A stretch of 64,000 nt of DNA, from the NCBI RefSeq assembly GCF_010730955.1, contig NZ_AP022577.1:2666001-2730000 (forward strand). The letters are read 5' to 3'. A program made the position numbers and the translations under genes. The notes beneath the pieces were generated by a model. That model made no database searches. It was not told the origin of the DNA and worked only from the letters and a program-made list of their open reading frames with translations. Numbering within the stretch: position 1 is the stretch's first letter; the number at the start of each line of letters is the position of its first letter. Shown here in pieces: positions 43,866 to 53,498 of the stretch. The stretch is from Mycolicibacterium aubagnense (GTDB lineage: Bacteria > Actinomycetota > Actinomycetes > Mycobacteriales > Mycobacteriaceae).

Positions 43866-44900
43866 GTGACATCGCAGGTATGGAACTCAGCACAGCGGTC
43901 AGGTGCGCCCGAGACGCTGGCGGCTGCCCCGACGTACACGGTCGCTCGGATTCCGCTACCGCTGCCACTGCCTGACCTGACAGTGGTCAACGCGTACGCG
44001 GTCGGTACCGACGCCGGCATCACGCTGATCGATCCCGGCTGGGCCACCGCCGAATCGGAAGCGGCGCTGATCGCCGGACTGCACGCCATGGGATGCGGCG
44101 TCAGGGACGTGCGCCAGATTCTGGTCACCCATGCCCATTGGGACCACTACACCCAGGCTCTGAAGTGGCGCGCCGCGTTGGACATCGAAGTCATGTTGGG
44201 AGCCGAAGAGCGGCACAGCATCTCAGCATTCGATGCGCAGGCCGGAGTCCACCCCAACCAGGTCCCCGTGCTGCGCCGAGCCGGAGCCCCTGCGCTGGCC
44301 GACGCCGTGGCCGCGCTGCGGTGGGAGCCGTACGAGCAGGGCATGCCGTTCGCCGCCCCGGATCGCTGGCTGCGGGACGGCGACGTGATCGACGCCGGTG
44401 GGGTGCCGATCACCGTACGCGCCACACCGGGTCACACCCGCGGGCACATGGTGTTCGAAATCTCCGATATGGCGTTCACGGGGGATCACCTCCTACCTCG
44501 CATCACGCCATCGGTCGCCTTCGAACGCGCCCCGGAGAAACTGCCACTGCGGTCGTTCCTCCGGTCACTCCAGCTGTTCCTGGAACTGCCCGACGCCCGG
44601 ATGCTGCCCGCCCATGGCGAGACCGAGCACCACACCCGCCGCCGCGCCCAGGAGTTGCTCGACCATCACGACGAACGGTTGTCGATCATCGCCGAGCTGA
44701 TCTCCTCAGGTGCGACAACGGCGTTCGAGGTCGCTACCCGGATGCGCTGGACCCGCCGGGAGCGCACCCTCACCGAGCTGGAGACCGTCCATCAGATGAC
44801 CGCGGTACTGGAGGTGCGGGCGCACCTGGATCTGCTCGTCACCCAAGGGTTGCTGAGGGTCGACGAGTCCGCGGACGTCAGCACTTTCACGGTCAGCTGA
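43866..44900 (+). CDS. Metallo-beta-lactamase-fold hydrolase
   Basis: 344 residues from GTG, with AAGGAGG upstream. The metal motif THAHWDH at 88-94 is intact, followed by TPGHTRGHMVFEI and AFTGDHLLP, and a C-terminal winged-helix-like region, as in the LACTB2/glyoxalase II-related group. It could hydrolyse a thioester or lactone of the pathway. It is the only plus-strand gene between 36.9 and 57.2 kb, and its end overlaps the convergent ligase gene by 8 nt. Confidence 0.83.
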   Translation: MTSQVWNSAQRSGAPETLAAAPTYTVARIPLPLPLPDLTVVNAYAVGTDAGITLIDPGWATAESEAALIAGLHAMGCGVRDVRQILVTHAHWDHYTQALKWRAALDIEVMLGAEERHSISAFDAQAGVHPNQVPVLRRAGAPALADAVAALRWEPYEQGMPFAAPDRWLRDGDVIDAGGVPITVRATPGHTRGHMVFEISDMAFTGDHLLPRITPSVAFERAPEKLPLRSFLRSLQLFLELPDARMLPAHGETEHHTRRRAQELLDHHDERLSIIAELISSGATTAFEVATRMRWTRRERTLTELETVHQMTAVLEVRAHLDLLVTQGLLRVDESADVSTFTVS

Positions 44901-46545
44901 GCGCCTGGACCAACCGGAACTTCTGCACTTTGCCCGTCGGCGTGGTCGGCAGCGCATCAGCGGCGTAGAACACCACGCGCTTGGGCACCTTGAATCGCGC
45001 CAGATTGGCGCGGCAGATATCCAGCACGTCGCCTTCGGTCAAGGCCGCGTCCGCAATGGGAACCACTACGACACAACCGATTTCACCCCATCTTTCGTCG
45101 GTGAGGCCGAACGCGAAGGCCTGGCTGATGGCGGGGTGGGCCGCCAGCAGATCCTCGATCTCCTTGGGCATCACCAGTTCACCGCCGCTCTTGTAGAGCT
45201 CCTTGCTGCGCCCCGTCACCTCCAGGTAGCCATCGGAGCGCACGAACCCCAGGTCACCGGAGAACAGCCGGCCATCGCGCAGGGCCGCGGCGGTCTCGGC
45301 GGGTCTGCACCAATAGCCGACCATGGTGGTCGGCCCGCTCGACACGAGTTCACCGTCCACGACCTCGTACCGGACCAACGCGTCGGTCCCCGGCACCGAC
45401 GCTGAGCCCGCGAGTTTGGGCCGGCCCACCGTCTCGGAGGTCAGATACAGCGCGTCCTCGGGGAGCGTGAGGGTCATGGCGCCGCCGCATTCGGTCATCC
45501 CATAGCCGGTGACGATCTCACTGACCCCGAAGTCGCGTTCGAGCTTCTCCCACAACCAGATCGGCGCGGGCGCCGAACCGCACAGCACCGCCTCCAGGGA
45601 ACTCAGGTCGTAGTCGCCGCGGGCCGGTGATTGCGCCATCGCGACCGCCATGGTCGGCACACAGAGGATATCGGTGGCCCGGTGCCGTTCGATGCCGGCG
45701 AGATAGCCGTCTGCCGAGAACGACGGTTGCGGGATGATGGCTCCGCCGACGAACATCACCGACAACACGCCTTCGACGTAGCCGAACATGTGATAACACG
45801 GCAGCGAGAACAGGATTCGGCGCCCACTCTGGTATCCCCGGGTCAGCGCCGAGGCGTAACCAGTGCGCAGCACGGCATCGTGGGTGACCAGCACCCCCTT
45901 GGGTGAGCCGGTGGTGCCCGACGTGTACAGCATGTCCCCCGGCGCGTCGGGTGCCACCGCAACGGGCTGCGTCGCCGCGGTGGTGGCGGCCAAGTCGGCC
46001 ACGGTGTGCACGCCGCGGCGGGCCCGTCCGTCGGTGTCGAGCACCACGACGTGACGCAGGTCCGGAACGCTATCCAGCGGGCGGTGCGCAAAGCCGGCCG
46101 AATCCCATTGCGGAACAATCTCATCCAGCATGCTCTGGTAGTCCAGAGCGCCGAATCCCGACATCGTGATCAGGACCCGGCAACCGGAGTCGGCGAGCAC
46201 GAAGCCGAGCTCGGCGGTCCGGTACAGGTAGTTGAACGGGACCGCGATGGCTCCGGTGCGAGCGATGGCGAACTTGACGGCGATGAACTCCGGGTAGTTG
46301 GCCATCAGCATGCCGACACGGTCACCCGGCTGCACCCCGAGTCCGATCAGGCCCGCGGCAATTCGGCGAGACTGTTCGCAGACCTCGGTATAGCTCAGCG
46401 TCAGCTCGTCGGTGATCACGAAAGGACTTGTCCCGTACTGTTCGGCACAGTCATCGAGCCAGTCGGCCAAAGTGCGAGGCCGCCACACCGGAAACCGATC
46501 GCGCAACGCTTGTCGGCAGGCCTCGATCTGCGCGGCGGTTCTCAC
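44893..46545 (-). CDS. Class I adenylate-forming acyl-CoA ligase
   Basis: 550 residues from GTG in a GTGA overlap with the upstream ligase gene. ATP motif YTSGTTGSPKG, then GYGMTECGG, and the catalytic Lys in TPTGKVQKFR are all present, so it should be active. It activates a carboxylic acid to its CoA ester. The intact pair of ligases could in principle replace lost FadD3, but operon context ties them to the insert's own substrate. Confidence 0.88.
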   Translation of the reverse strand: MRTAAQIEACRQALRDRFPVWRPRTLADWLDDCAEQYGTSPFVITDELTLSYTEVCEQSRRIAAGLIGLGVQPGDRVGMLMANYPEFIAVKFAIARTGAIAVPFNYLYRTAELGFVLADSGCRVLITMSGFGALDYQSMLDEIVPQWDSAGFAHRPLDSVPDLRHVVVLDTDGRARRGVHTVADLAATTAATQPVAVAPDAPGDMLYTSGTTGSPKGVLVTHDAVLRTGYASALTRGYQSGRRILFSLPCYHMFGYVEGVLSVMFVGGAIIPQPSFSADGYLAGIERHRATDILCVPTMAVAMAQSPARGDYDLSSLEAVLCGSAPAPIWLWEKLERDFGVSEIVTGYGMTECGGAMTLTLPEDALYLTSETVGRPKLAGSASVPGTDALVRYEVVDGELVSSGPTTMVGYWCRPAETAAALRDGRLFSGDLGFVRSDGYLEVTGRSKELYKSGGELVMPKEIEDLLAAHPAISQAFAFGLTDERWGEIGCVVVVPIADAALTEGDVLDICRANLARFKVPKRVVFYAADALPTTPTGKVQKFRLVQALS

Positions 46546-48152
46546 AGCTCCCTGATCTCTCCGCGCCGGATGGCGTCGCGCAGCGCGAACTTGCGTACCT
46601 TGCCGGTTGGGGTCACCGGCAATTCGTCGGCCAGGAACCACCTGGACGGCACCTTGAACGGCGCCAGTGTCGACTGTGCCCGGGCGACAAGAACTGCCCT
46701 GATATGCGCCGGTTCTCCGTCGGCGCGGACGACGGCGGCGACGATCTCGCCCCATCGATCGTCGGGAAGGCCGAGCACCGCGACGTCGGTGACCGCCGGG
46801 TGGCCGGCCAACTGCCGCTCGACGTCTGCCGGGGAGATGTTCTCACCGCCGCGGATGATGATGTCCTTGAGCCGTCCCGTGACGGTGAGATAGCCGCGTT
46901 CGTCGATGGTGCCCACATCGCCGGTGTGCACGAATCCGTCAGCGTCGACGGTGGCCGCGGTGGCGGCCGGATCGTGAAGGTAGCCGACGAATTGCTGATA
47001 CCCACGGGCGCAGATCTCCCCCAGCTCGCCGACCGCAATCACCGCGTGCGACACCGGGTCGACGATCTTGCACTCCACCTGCGGGAGCGGCCGGCCCACT
47101 GTCGCGAGCCGGTCCGCGCGCGAATCGCCGGGACGGGTCATCGACAGCACCGGCGCCAGTTCGGTCTGGCCGAACAGATTGAGCACAGTGGATCCGAAAA
47201 CCTCTGCGGCGCCGTCGATCAACTCGGGTGCGACAAGCGCCGCACCACCCATGATGATCGGGATCCGTGGCGCGGAAGTGCCCTCCGCCCGCTGCAGCGC
47301 CAGCAGCGCGTCAAGGATCGCGGGCACATAGAACAGGACGTCGGGGCGCTCGGCGCGCAGCACCTCCAACGCGCCGGCCGGCGTGAATCGATCGATGAGC
47401 ACGGCAGTGCCGCCCAGCCACAACGGTCCCAGCGTGGCGATGACGCACCCAGCGGTGTGGAACAGGGGTAATGGATTGACGCACACCGCACCCATCGGCG
47501 CATCGGCCGCTTCCAGGGTCAGTTTCGCGACGTTCACCAATGCGCGGTGGGTGAGCGCCACGCCCTTCGGGCGCCCGGTGGTCCCCGATGTGTACTGCAG
47601 CATGGCCACCGTGTCGGGACTGACCTCCGGCAGTGCCGTCAGATCAGTGCCCGCGGCTTGCCATCGACCATCCGACAACGAAATACGCGTGAGGCCGGCG
47701 ATGCGGTCGCCGACCCGTGCGGCCACCTCTGCCATCGGATAATCCCGGCTGACGTCTGCGTGCAGCAGCACCGTGGCGCCCGAATGGGTGAGGGCGTACT
47801 CCAGTTCGTCGTCACGCAACACGGGGTTGAGCGCGACCAGCACCAGGCCCGCCAACGCAGCCGCATATTGAATGACGGTCCACTCCAGCACATTCGGCGC
47901 CCACACCGCGATGGACCCACCCGGTTCGGCGAGCCGAGACAGCGCCGATGCCGCGCGGGCGGCCTCGGCGTGCAGCTGCCCATACGTCAGCCGCACCCGC
48001 TCCCCGGTACCGTGCCGCGTCCCCACCAGCGCCACCCGGTCGGGATGCTCGGCACACCGGCGCGCCAGCAGCATCCCGACGGGCATTTCGACCAGCTCGG
48101 CACTCGTGTCCGCCGGCCGGTAGGACTGCTGGAGTCGGTGCCCGACGGTCAT
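46542..48152 (-). CDS. Class I adenylate-forming acyl-CoA ligase
   Basis: 536 residues. ATP motif YTSGTTGRPKG, LFGQTELAPVLS, GRLKDIIIRGGENISPADVE and the catalytic Lys in TPTGKVRKFAL are intact. The last form resembles the FadD17/FadD19-type group that activates branched or steroid-like acids, but no specificity can be read. It lies 3 nt after the SDR gene stop and overlaps the second ligase by 4 nt. Confidence 0.88.
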   Translation of the reverse strand: MTVGHRLQQSYRPADTSAELVEMPVGMLLARRCAEHPDRVALVGTRHGTGERVRLTYGQLHAEAARAASALSRLAEPGGSIAVWAPNVLEWTVIQYAAALAGLVLVALNPVLRDDELEYALTHSGATVLLHADVSRDYPMAEVAARVGDRIAGLTRISLSDGRWQAAGTDLTALPEVSPDTVAMLQYTSGTTGRPKGVALTHRALVNVAKLTLEAADAPMGAVCVNPLPLFHTAGCVIATLGPLWLGGTAVLIDRFTPAGALEVLRAERPDVLFYVPAILDALLALQRAEGTSAPRIPIIMGGAALVAPELIDGAAEVFGSTVLNLFGQTELAPVLSMTRPGDSRADRLATVGRPLPQVECKIVDPVSHAVIAVGELGEICARGYQQFVGYLHDPAATAATVDADGFVHTGDVGTIDERGYLTVTGRLKDIIIRGGENISPADVERQLAGHPAVTDVAVLGLPDDRWGEIVAAVVRADGEPAHIRAVLVARAQSTLAPFKVPSRWFLADELPVTPTGKVRKFALRDAIRRGEIREL

Positions 48153-48155
48153 GGC

Positions 48156-49016
48156 CTAGACCGGGTTGCTGCCGAGCTTGGCGTTGGCCATGTCGCGGAT
48201 CTCGTTCCACCGCCCGGCGATTTCGGGCAGCGTCGGGCGCGCGGTGAACCTGACGCCGTCGTTCTGGAACTGCGCGACCCGCTGCACCAGGCCGCCGCCG
48301 ACAACGAAAACCGATGAGGTGTCGTGGTTTTCCTCGGACACCAGGTAGCCGACCGCGGGTGCGACCAATTCGGGGTCGAGCTTGTCCAGAACGTCCTGGG
48401 GGGCGATGTCGGCGGTCATCCGGGTGGCGGCCAACGGCGCGATGGCGTTGGCGGTGATGTTGTGCTTGGCACCCTCGATGGCCAGGGTGTTGATCAATCC
48501 GACCAGGCCGGCCTTGGCAGCGCCGTAGTTGGCCTGCCCGAAGTTGCCGTACAGCCCGCTGGTGGAGGTGGCCACCACGATCCTGCCGAACTGCTGCTCC
48601 CGCAGGTGCGGCCAGGCGGCCCGGATCACGTGGTAACCGCCGTACAGGTGCACCCGCAGCACCGAATCCCAGTTGTCGTCGGACATCTTGTGGAAGGCAC
48701 CATCGCGCAGAATCCCGGCGTTGCTGACGATTCCGTGCACTGCCCCGAATTCGTCGAGGGCGGTGGCGACGATCTCCGCGGCACCTTCGGCGGTGGCCAC
48801 CGAGGAGTAGTTGGCCACGGCGCGGCCGCCCGCGGAGCGGATCTCGTCGACGACGGCGTCGGCCATGCTGGTTCCCGAACCCGATCCGTCACGGGCACCA
48901 CCGAGATCGTTGACCACGACGAGCGCGCCGTTGGCGGCGAGGAAGCGGGCGTACGAACGTCCCAACCCGCCGCCGGCTCCCGTGACGATGACGACCTTGT
49001 CTGCTACACCTGGCAT
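48156..49016 (-). CDS. SDR, 17-beta-HSD4-like hydroxyacyl-CoA dehydrogenase
   Basis: 286 residues. TGAGGGLGRSYARFLAANGALVVVNDLGG is the hydroxyacyl-CoA dehydrogenase/HSD17B4-type N terminus; the catalytic Tyr-Lys is in ANYGAAKAG. It probably oxidises a beta-hydroxyacyl-CoA. It resembles the Rv3548c-like SDR at 6296-7201 in domain plan. Start MPGVADKVV lies 4 nt after the thiolase-like gene. Confidence 0.85.
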   Translation of the reverse strand: MPGVADKVVIVTGAGGGLGRSYARFLAANGALVVVNDLGGARDGSGSGTSMADAVVDEIRSAGGRAVANYSSVATAEGAAEIVATALDEFGAVHGIVSNAGILRDGAFHKMSDDNWDSVLRVHLYGGYHVIRAAWPHLREQQFGRIVVATSTSGLYGNFGQANYGAAKAGLVGLINTLAIEGAKHNITANAIAPLAATRMTADIAPQDVLDKLDPELVAPAVGYLVSEENHDTSSVFVVGGGLVQRVAQFQNDGVRFTARPTLPEIAGRWNEIRDMANAKLGSNPV

Positions 49017-49020
49017 GTAT

Positions 49021-50214
49021 TCAGCTCCCTTGTCTGTTGGTGACGATCGATACGAAGGACACGCAGCCGCCGGGGCGGCCGCCGAGATTGTGGGTGAGGG
49101 CGGTATGCGGGCCGTCCAGTTGGCGGTCACCGGCTTCGCCCCGGAACTGCAGCCACGCTTCGTACAACATGCGCAATCCGCTGGCACCGACGGGATGTCC
49201 GAAGCTCTTCAGCCCGCCGTCCGGGTTGACGGGCAGCCGGCCGTCGGCATCGAATTCTCCTGCCACGACGTCTTTTACGGCCTGCCCGGCCCCGGTGAAG
49301 CCGAGATCCTCCATCAGCACGATCTCGGTGGGGGTGAAGCAGTCATGGACTTCGGCGAAGGACAATTGCGTGCGGGGATCGGAGATGCCGGCCTGGGTGT
49401 ACGCGTCCTTGGCGGAGCGGACGACCTCGGGGAACGTGGTGTAGTCGTAGCCGGGATCCATTGCACCGCGCCCGGATCCGGCCGTCAGGGCCAACGCGGA
49501 CACATACATCGGGGTATCGGTGTAGAGGTGGGCACGGTCGGCAGGGACGATGAGGGCACAGGCGGCTCCGTCGGAGACTCCGGAGCAGTCGAACACCCCG
49601 AGCCGCCCGGCCACTTTCGGGGCGCCGTCGATGGTGTCCTTGGCCACCGGAGACCGGAACTGTGCCTTCGGATTCCGTGCACCGTTGGCGTGATTCTTCC
49701 AGGCGACATGCGTCATCGCCGCGCGCATCTCGTCGGCGTGCACGCCGTACTTGGCGCAGTACGCGGGGTCCAGCAGGGAGAACGCGGCGGGCGCCGTCAT
49801 CGAAATCTCCGATGCGGTGCCGTCGCCGGGCGGGTCCTGACGCAGCAGCCCGGAGAATCCGGAGTCCTTCAGCTTCTCCACGCCGACGGCCATCACGACG
49901 TCATAGGCGCCGGCGGCGACCGCGTAGCAGGCATTGCGGAACGCTTCCGAGCCGCTGGCGCACATGTTCTCCACGCGGGTGACCGGCTTGTCATCCGAGC
50001 CCAGGGGACGGCTCAGGGTCAGCCCCGACATGCCGGAACTGAGGGTGCCGAGCCAGTAGGCGTCGACGTCGTCACGTCCGATGCCTGCCGACGTCAGGCA
50101 TTCGGTGTAGGCCTCCAAGATCAGATCCTCGGTCGACACCTCCCAGCGTTCACCGAATCGGCTGCAGCCCATGCCGATTACCGCGACACGGCCGGCGATA
50201 CCGTGGCTCGCCAT
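49021..50214 (-). CDS. Thiolase-like (SCP2/lipid-transfer type) protein
   Basis: 397 residues. The reactive Cys is in VENMCASGSEAFRNA at about 85, a His in GGLKSFGHPVGASG and HNLGGRPGGCVSFV at the end, the form found in SCP-x/Ltp thiolases. Such proteins often act with a DUF35 zinc-ribbon/OB partner as retro-aldolases or thiolases. The gene starts in a TGATG overlap with one encoding exactly such a domain (50214-51527). Ltp2 with ChsH2 in the sterol side-chain pathway is the known model for this pairing. Confidence 0.82.
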   Translation of the reverse strand: MASHGIAGRVAVIGMGCSRFGERWEVSTEDLILEAYTECLTSAGIGRDDVDAYWLGTLSSGMSGLTLSRPLGSDDKPVTRVENMCASGSEAFRNACYAVAAGAYDVVMAVGVEKLKDSGFSGLLRQDPPGDGTASEISMTAPAAFSLLDPAYCAKYGVHADEMRAAMTHVAWKNHANGARNPKAQFRSPVAKDTIDGAPKVAGRLGVFDCSGVSDGAACALIVPADRAHLYTDTPMYVSALALTAGSGRGAMDPGYDYTTFPEVVRSAKDAYTQAGISDPRTQLSFAEVHDCFTPTEIVLMEDLGFTGAGQAVKDVVAGEFDADGRLPVNPDGGLKSFGHPVGASGLRMLYEAWLQFRGEAGDRQLDGPHTALTHNLGGRPGGCVSFVSIVTNRQGS

Positions 50215-51527
50215 CAGATCAGCACCGCCTTCCAGAAGTAGTCGTGGATGCCACCGGCGGTGAAGAGCCGGCGGAAGCTGAACCGCACCCGGGCACCCAC
50301 CTGCAGCCGCTCCGGTTCGGCATCGGCGATCTCCACGGTGACGCGCCCGCCACCGTCGACATCCACCACTGCCTGCACCATCGGCGGCGACGGTGAGTAC
50401 GCAAGACGGTCGAAGGTGAAGGTGGCCACGGTGCCGGTCGAGCTCGCGACCGGGGCAGGGCTCATCCGGTCGACGACGCCGCACCCCCGGCATACCCGTG
50501 CCGGCGGCAGGTGCACGAAACCGCAATCATCGCAGCGCGTTCCGGTGAGACCGAACTTCCACGACGTGCCGCGCGATGCCGGCGGTGCCCCTACCCGATC
50601 AGGTTCGGGCCGCCGCGGTGGTTCCAGTTCGATCAGCCCACGCCAGGACAGATAGGTCACCGGCGCCACCGGCAGGCCGCCGGTGAGCTGCCCGGCCAGC
50701 GGTGTGCGCTGCCTACTGTGAGCGAGCCGGTCGGTGGTGCGCAGTACGAGGGCGTCGCAGCCGTCGGTGGCCGAGAGCACCAGGATGCTGTCCTCCGGGT
50801 CGGCGATGTCGAGGACGGCGCACAACGCCATCGCGGCATCGACGCTGCCGCTGAACCCGATCGGTGAAACCTGCACCGACTTCTGGCCTTTCACCAGGGC
50901 GCCGGCCCGCTTCACGACGGCCGCGTTGGGACAGGCCACCACGACGTGATCGGCATCGGCCACCCCGGCGGCGTCCAGTGCGTCGGCCGCGGCCGCCCGA
51001 AGGAGCGGGGCGTAGCGTTCGAAGCCGAAGCGTTCCTCCCACTGCTGACCGGTCACCGCGCCCGGCGCGCGCCACCGATCCAGGAATTCCTCGGTACGGG
51101 AGGCGGTGGCCAGCACCTCGGCGATCGCCGGGCCGGCACCGAAAACCAGTGCGGCCGCACCGTCGCCGCCCAGTTTCTCGTCTGATGAGCCGGGCCGGCC
51201 GACCCGTACGTCTGAGGCCACGGCAACACCGCCGGACTGTGCGGCCAACGCCATCGCGGCAAAGGCGCTGCGCCCGGTGCCGCACAGATCGGCCGCGAAC
51301 GCGGTGTCCGGCAGGGCCAGCGCGGCATGGACGGCCGTGGCATTGGTCTTGTCCGCATAGGCCGGGGTACTGGTCGCGAAATAGACGGCTGTCGTGTCGG
51401 TCCCGTTCAGCGCGGCAGTGGCCGCCGCGACGGCCATGGTGGTCGAGTCCTCGTCATAACCGGCGACGACGCGCCGGCCCAACCGGTACCGGGGCAGGTA
51501 GGCGGCATAGCCGAGCAGGCCGCTCAT
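50214..51527 (-). CDS. KAS III/HMG-CoA-synthase-like domain fused to a C-terminal DUF35 zinc-ribbon/OB domain
   Basis: 437 residues. The N-terminal half is a thiolase-fold domain of the HMG-CoA synthase/KAS III type (LLGYAAYLPRYRL; Cys 82 in ADLCGTGRSAFA). From about residue 330 a zinc ribbon follows (CDDCG...CRGCG, two CxxC pairs) and an OB fold ending FRRLFTAGGIHDYFWKAV. It is translated in overlap with the thiolase-like gene and with the classical thiolase upstream. A three-protein complex carrying out carbon-carbon cleavage or condensation is likely. Confidence 0.83.
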   Translation of the reverse strand: MSGLLGYAAYLPRYRLGRRVVAGYDEDSTTMAVAAATAALNGTDTTAVYFATSTPAYADKTNATAVHAALALPDTAFAADLCGTGRSAFAAMALAAQSGGVAVASDVRVGRPGSSDEKLGGDGAAALVFGAGPAIAEVLATASRTEEFLDRWRAPGAVTGQQWEERFGFERYAPLLRAAAADALDAAGVADADHVVVACPNAAVVKRAGALVKGQKSVQVSPIGFSGSVDAAMALCAVLDIADPEDSILVLSATDGCDALVLRTTDRLAHSRQRTPLAGQLTGGLPVAPVTYLSWRGLIELEPPRRPEPDRVGAPPASRGTSWKFGLTGTRCDDCGFVHLPPARVCRGCGVVDRMSPAPVASSTGTVATFTFDRLAYSPSPPMVQAVVDVDGGGRVTVEIADAEPERLQVGARVRFSFRRLFTAGGIHDYFWKAVLI

Positions 51528-52747
51528 GACGCACCCCGGAACACCGCGGCCAACCCCTGCCCGCCACCGATGCACATGGTCTCCAGCGCCAGACCGCCCC
51601 CGCGCCGGCGTAGTTCGTGCAGCATGGTGGTGAGAATCCGCACCCCGGTCGCGGCGATCGGGTGCCCCAGCGAGATCCCGGAGCCGTTGACGTTCAGGCG
51701 GTCCTCGACATCGGCGAGCTTGACCCCCCACCCGGAGAGCACCGCAAGCACCTGCACCGCGAATGCCTCGTTGACCTCGATGAGGTTCAGGTCATCAAAC
51801 GTCAATCCTGTTCTACTGAAGAGCTTTTCCACTGCGCCGACAGGGCCGATGCCCATCCGGGACGGCTCGCAACCGTACGCTGCCCAGCCCTCCAGGTAGC
51901 CGATCGGTTCCAGACCGAGGTCGTCCAGCCGGTCCTCGGCAACCACGAGGCAGGCCGCGGCGGCGTCGTTCTGCTGGCTCGAATTGCCGGCGGTGACGGT
52001 GCCGCCGGCCACGATGGTGCGCAACGCGGCCAGACTCTCGGCGGTGCTGTCGGGCCGGACTCCTTCGTCACGCTCGAAATGAACTGTCGCACCGCGGCGT
52101 TGGGGTACGTCGACGGGGACGATCTCGTCGGCGAACAACCCGGAATCCTGCGCCGCGGCCGCCCGTTGATGACTACGCGCGGCGAAAGCGTCGGCCGCAT
52201 CCCGGCCGATGCCATAGTCGTCGGCCAAATTCTCGGCGGTCTCGATCATGCCGCTGATCGCACCGAATCGCCATGCCGGCTGCGACATTTCGCGCCCGCG
52301 GTCGAGCCGGTCGTACAGGGTCTGGTTGCCGGCGCGGGCCCCCCAGCGAGCGGTGGTGGTGTAGTGCTCGATATTGCTCATCGACTCGACACCTCCGGCC
52401 AGGACCACGTCGGCGGCACCGGTCTGCACTGTCATCGCCGCCGTGATCACAGCCTGCAATCCGCCACCACAACGCCGGTCGATCTGCAGTCCGGGCACCG
52501 TCACCGGCAGTCCGGCGTGCAGCGCCACCCACCGTCCGATGCACGGCGCCTCGGAGTTGGCATACGACTGCGCGAACACCACGTCCTCGATGCGCTCGGG
52601 ATCGATGGCGCTGCGCTCCACGACCGCTGTGACGACCCGGGCGGCCAAATCCTCTGCGCGCAACGGCATCAGCGCGCCGCCAAAGCCACCGACCGCGGTG
52701 CGCAGCGGCGCGACGATTGCGGCCCGTCTCACGACTCGCCCCGCCAT
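51524..52747 (-). CDS. Beta-ketothiolase
   Basis: A 407-residue classical thiolase. Cys in DRRCGGGLQAV at about 93, His in NGSGISLGHPIAATG and second Cys in TMCIGGGQGLA. It differs clearly from the FadA6 pair. It overlaps the KAS-OB gene by 4 nt and the upstream small ORF by 19 nt, so the run 57103-44893 is one dense operon. Confidence 0.88.
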   Translation of the reverse strand: MAGRVVRRAAIVAPLRTAVGGFGGALMPLRAEDLAARVVTAVVERSAIDPERIEDVVFAQSYANSEAPCIGRWVALHAGLPVTVPGLQIDRRCGGGLQAVITAAMTVQTGAADVVLAGGVESMSNIEHYTTTARWGARAGNQTLYDRLDRGREMSQPAWRFGAISGMIETAENLADDYGIGRDAADAFAARSHQRAAAAQDSGLFADEIVPVDVPQRRGATVHFERDEGVRPDSTAESLAALRTIVAGGTVTAGNSSQQNDAAAACLVVAEDRLDDLGLEPIGYLEGWAAYGCEPSRMGIGPVGAVEKLFSRTGLTFDDLNLIEVNEAFAVQVLAVLSGWGVKLADVEDRLNVNGSGISLGHPIAATGVRILTTMLHELRRRGGGLALETMCIGGGQGLAAVFRGAS

Positions 52748-52962
52748 CGGTCTGCGGACGGGTCGAGCAGGCTGCTGAGCCGCTCGTCCGGCAGCCAGGT
52801 GATGGTTTCCAGTTCCAGCGCGTCGAGGAAACGCACGCGGCCCGTGCGCATGTCCTCCAGGCGTAACCGCGGCGAGTTGCCCTGTACGTCGAAAGCCACC
52901 GCCACCTCCGCGAATTCGTTGCCGACGAGCGGGCCGTGGGCGGGATCGAAGTGAATTCCCAT
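52729..52962 (-). CDS. Small conserved-looking protein (77 aa) of unknown function
   Basis: Starts MGIHFDPAHGPLVGNEFAEV, 8 nt after the beta-subunit stop, and overlaps the thiolase gene by 19 nt. It has no Cys, no signal and no membrane segment. Alternating charged and hydrophobic residues (VAFDVQGNSPRLRLEDMRTG, then LELETITWLPDERL) suggest a small beta-rich domain. Placement right behind the oxygenase subunits suggests an accessory role there. I do not recognise the family. Confidence 0.6.
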   Translation of the reverse strand: MGIHFDPAHGPLVGNEFAEVAVAFDVQGNSPRLRLEDMRTGRVRFLDALELETITWLPDERLSSLLDPSADRWRGES

Positions 52963-52970
52963 CTTCGGCC

Positions 52971-53498
52971 TCAAATCAGGAAACCCATGGTCGGGATGGC
53001 CTTTTCGTTGTCCACGAGGACCACCTTCTTGTACGCCAGGCGCAGCTCCGCGCCGTCGCGGCGCAACCGATAGGTGGTGCGCCCGCCCCACAATTCGTTA
53101 CCGCGGGCCCGCGATTCGATCACCAGGAAGTTCGCGCCGATCTCCAGGTCGAGGCCACCGACGGGGTTGGGGCGGCCACCGAGAAATTCGATGTTGGAGA
53201 TGAGCCGGCGCAGGTGCGACTGGGGGGCCTGCGCGTACCGCCGTCCGGTGCGGGCCTGTTTGAGCCGCGTCGAGATTCGGTTGCGGTTGTCATGGATGAT
53301 CGACATCTGCCGGCCCGGGTCGATGTCGGCCCCACCGGCGGGCACCCAGTACAGGGCATCGTCGGTCCACAACGCCTCCCAGGCGTCGTAGTCGCTTTCG
53401 TCGGCGAACCTGGCCTCCCGGTACACGAACTGCTCGACCTCGTGGCGGTCGAATCCTTCTGGTACGGCGACGAGTTCATCGCTCAGCGTGGTGGTCAC
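52971..53498 (-). CDS. Aromatic-ring-hydroxylating dioxygenase beta subunit
   Basis: 175 residues from GTG in a GTGA overlap with the alpha-subunit stop. The NTF2-like fold is evident: HEVEQFVYREARFADESDYDAWEALW, MSIIHDNRNRISTRL, SHLRRLISNIEF. Beta subunits are structural partners in alpha3beta3 Rieske dioxygenases. Confidence 0.88.
   Translation of the reverse strand: MTTTLSDELVAVPEGFDRHEVEQFVYREARFADESDYDAWEALWTDDALYWVPAGGADIDPGRQMSIIHDNRNRISTRLKQARTGRRYAQAPQSHLRRLISNIEFLGGRPNPVGGLDLEIGANFLVIESRARGNELWGGRTTYRLRRDGAELRLAYKKVVLVDNEKAIPTMGFLI

Noticed and set aside
44893..48152. Either insert ligase as a relocated FadD3
   Set aside because: Both are bound by 3-8-nt spacings or overlaps into the insert's own genes and have no KstR2 box. 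Substitution for FadD3 is possible in principle but not supported by sequence alone.
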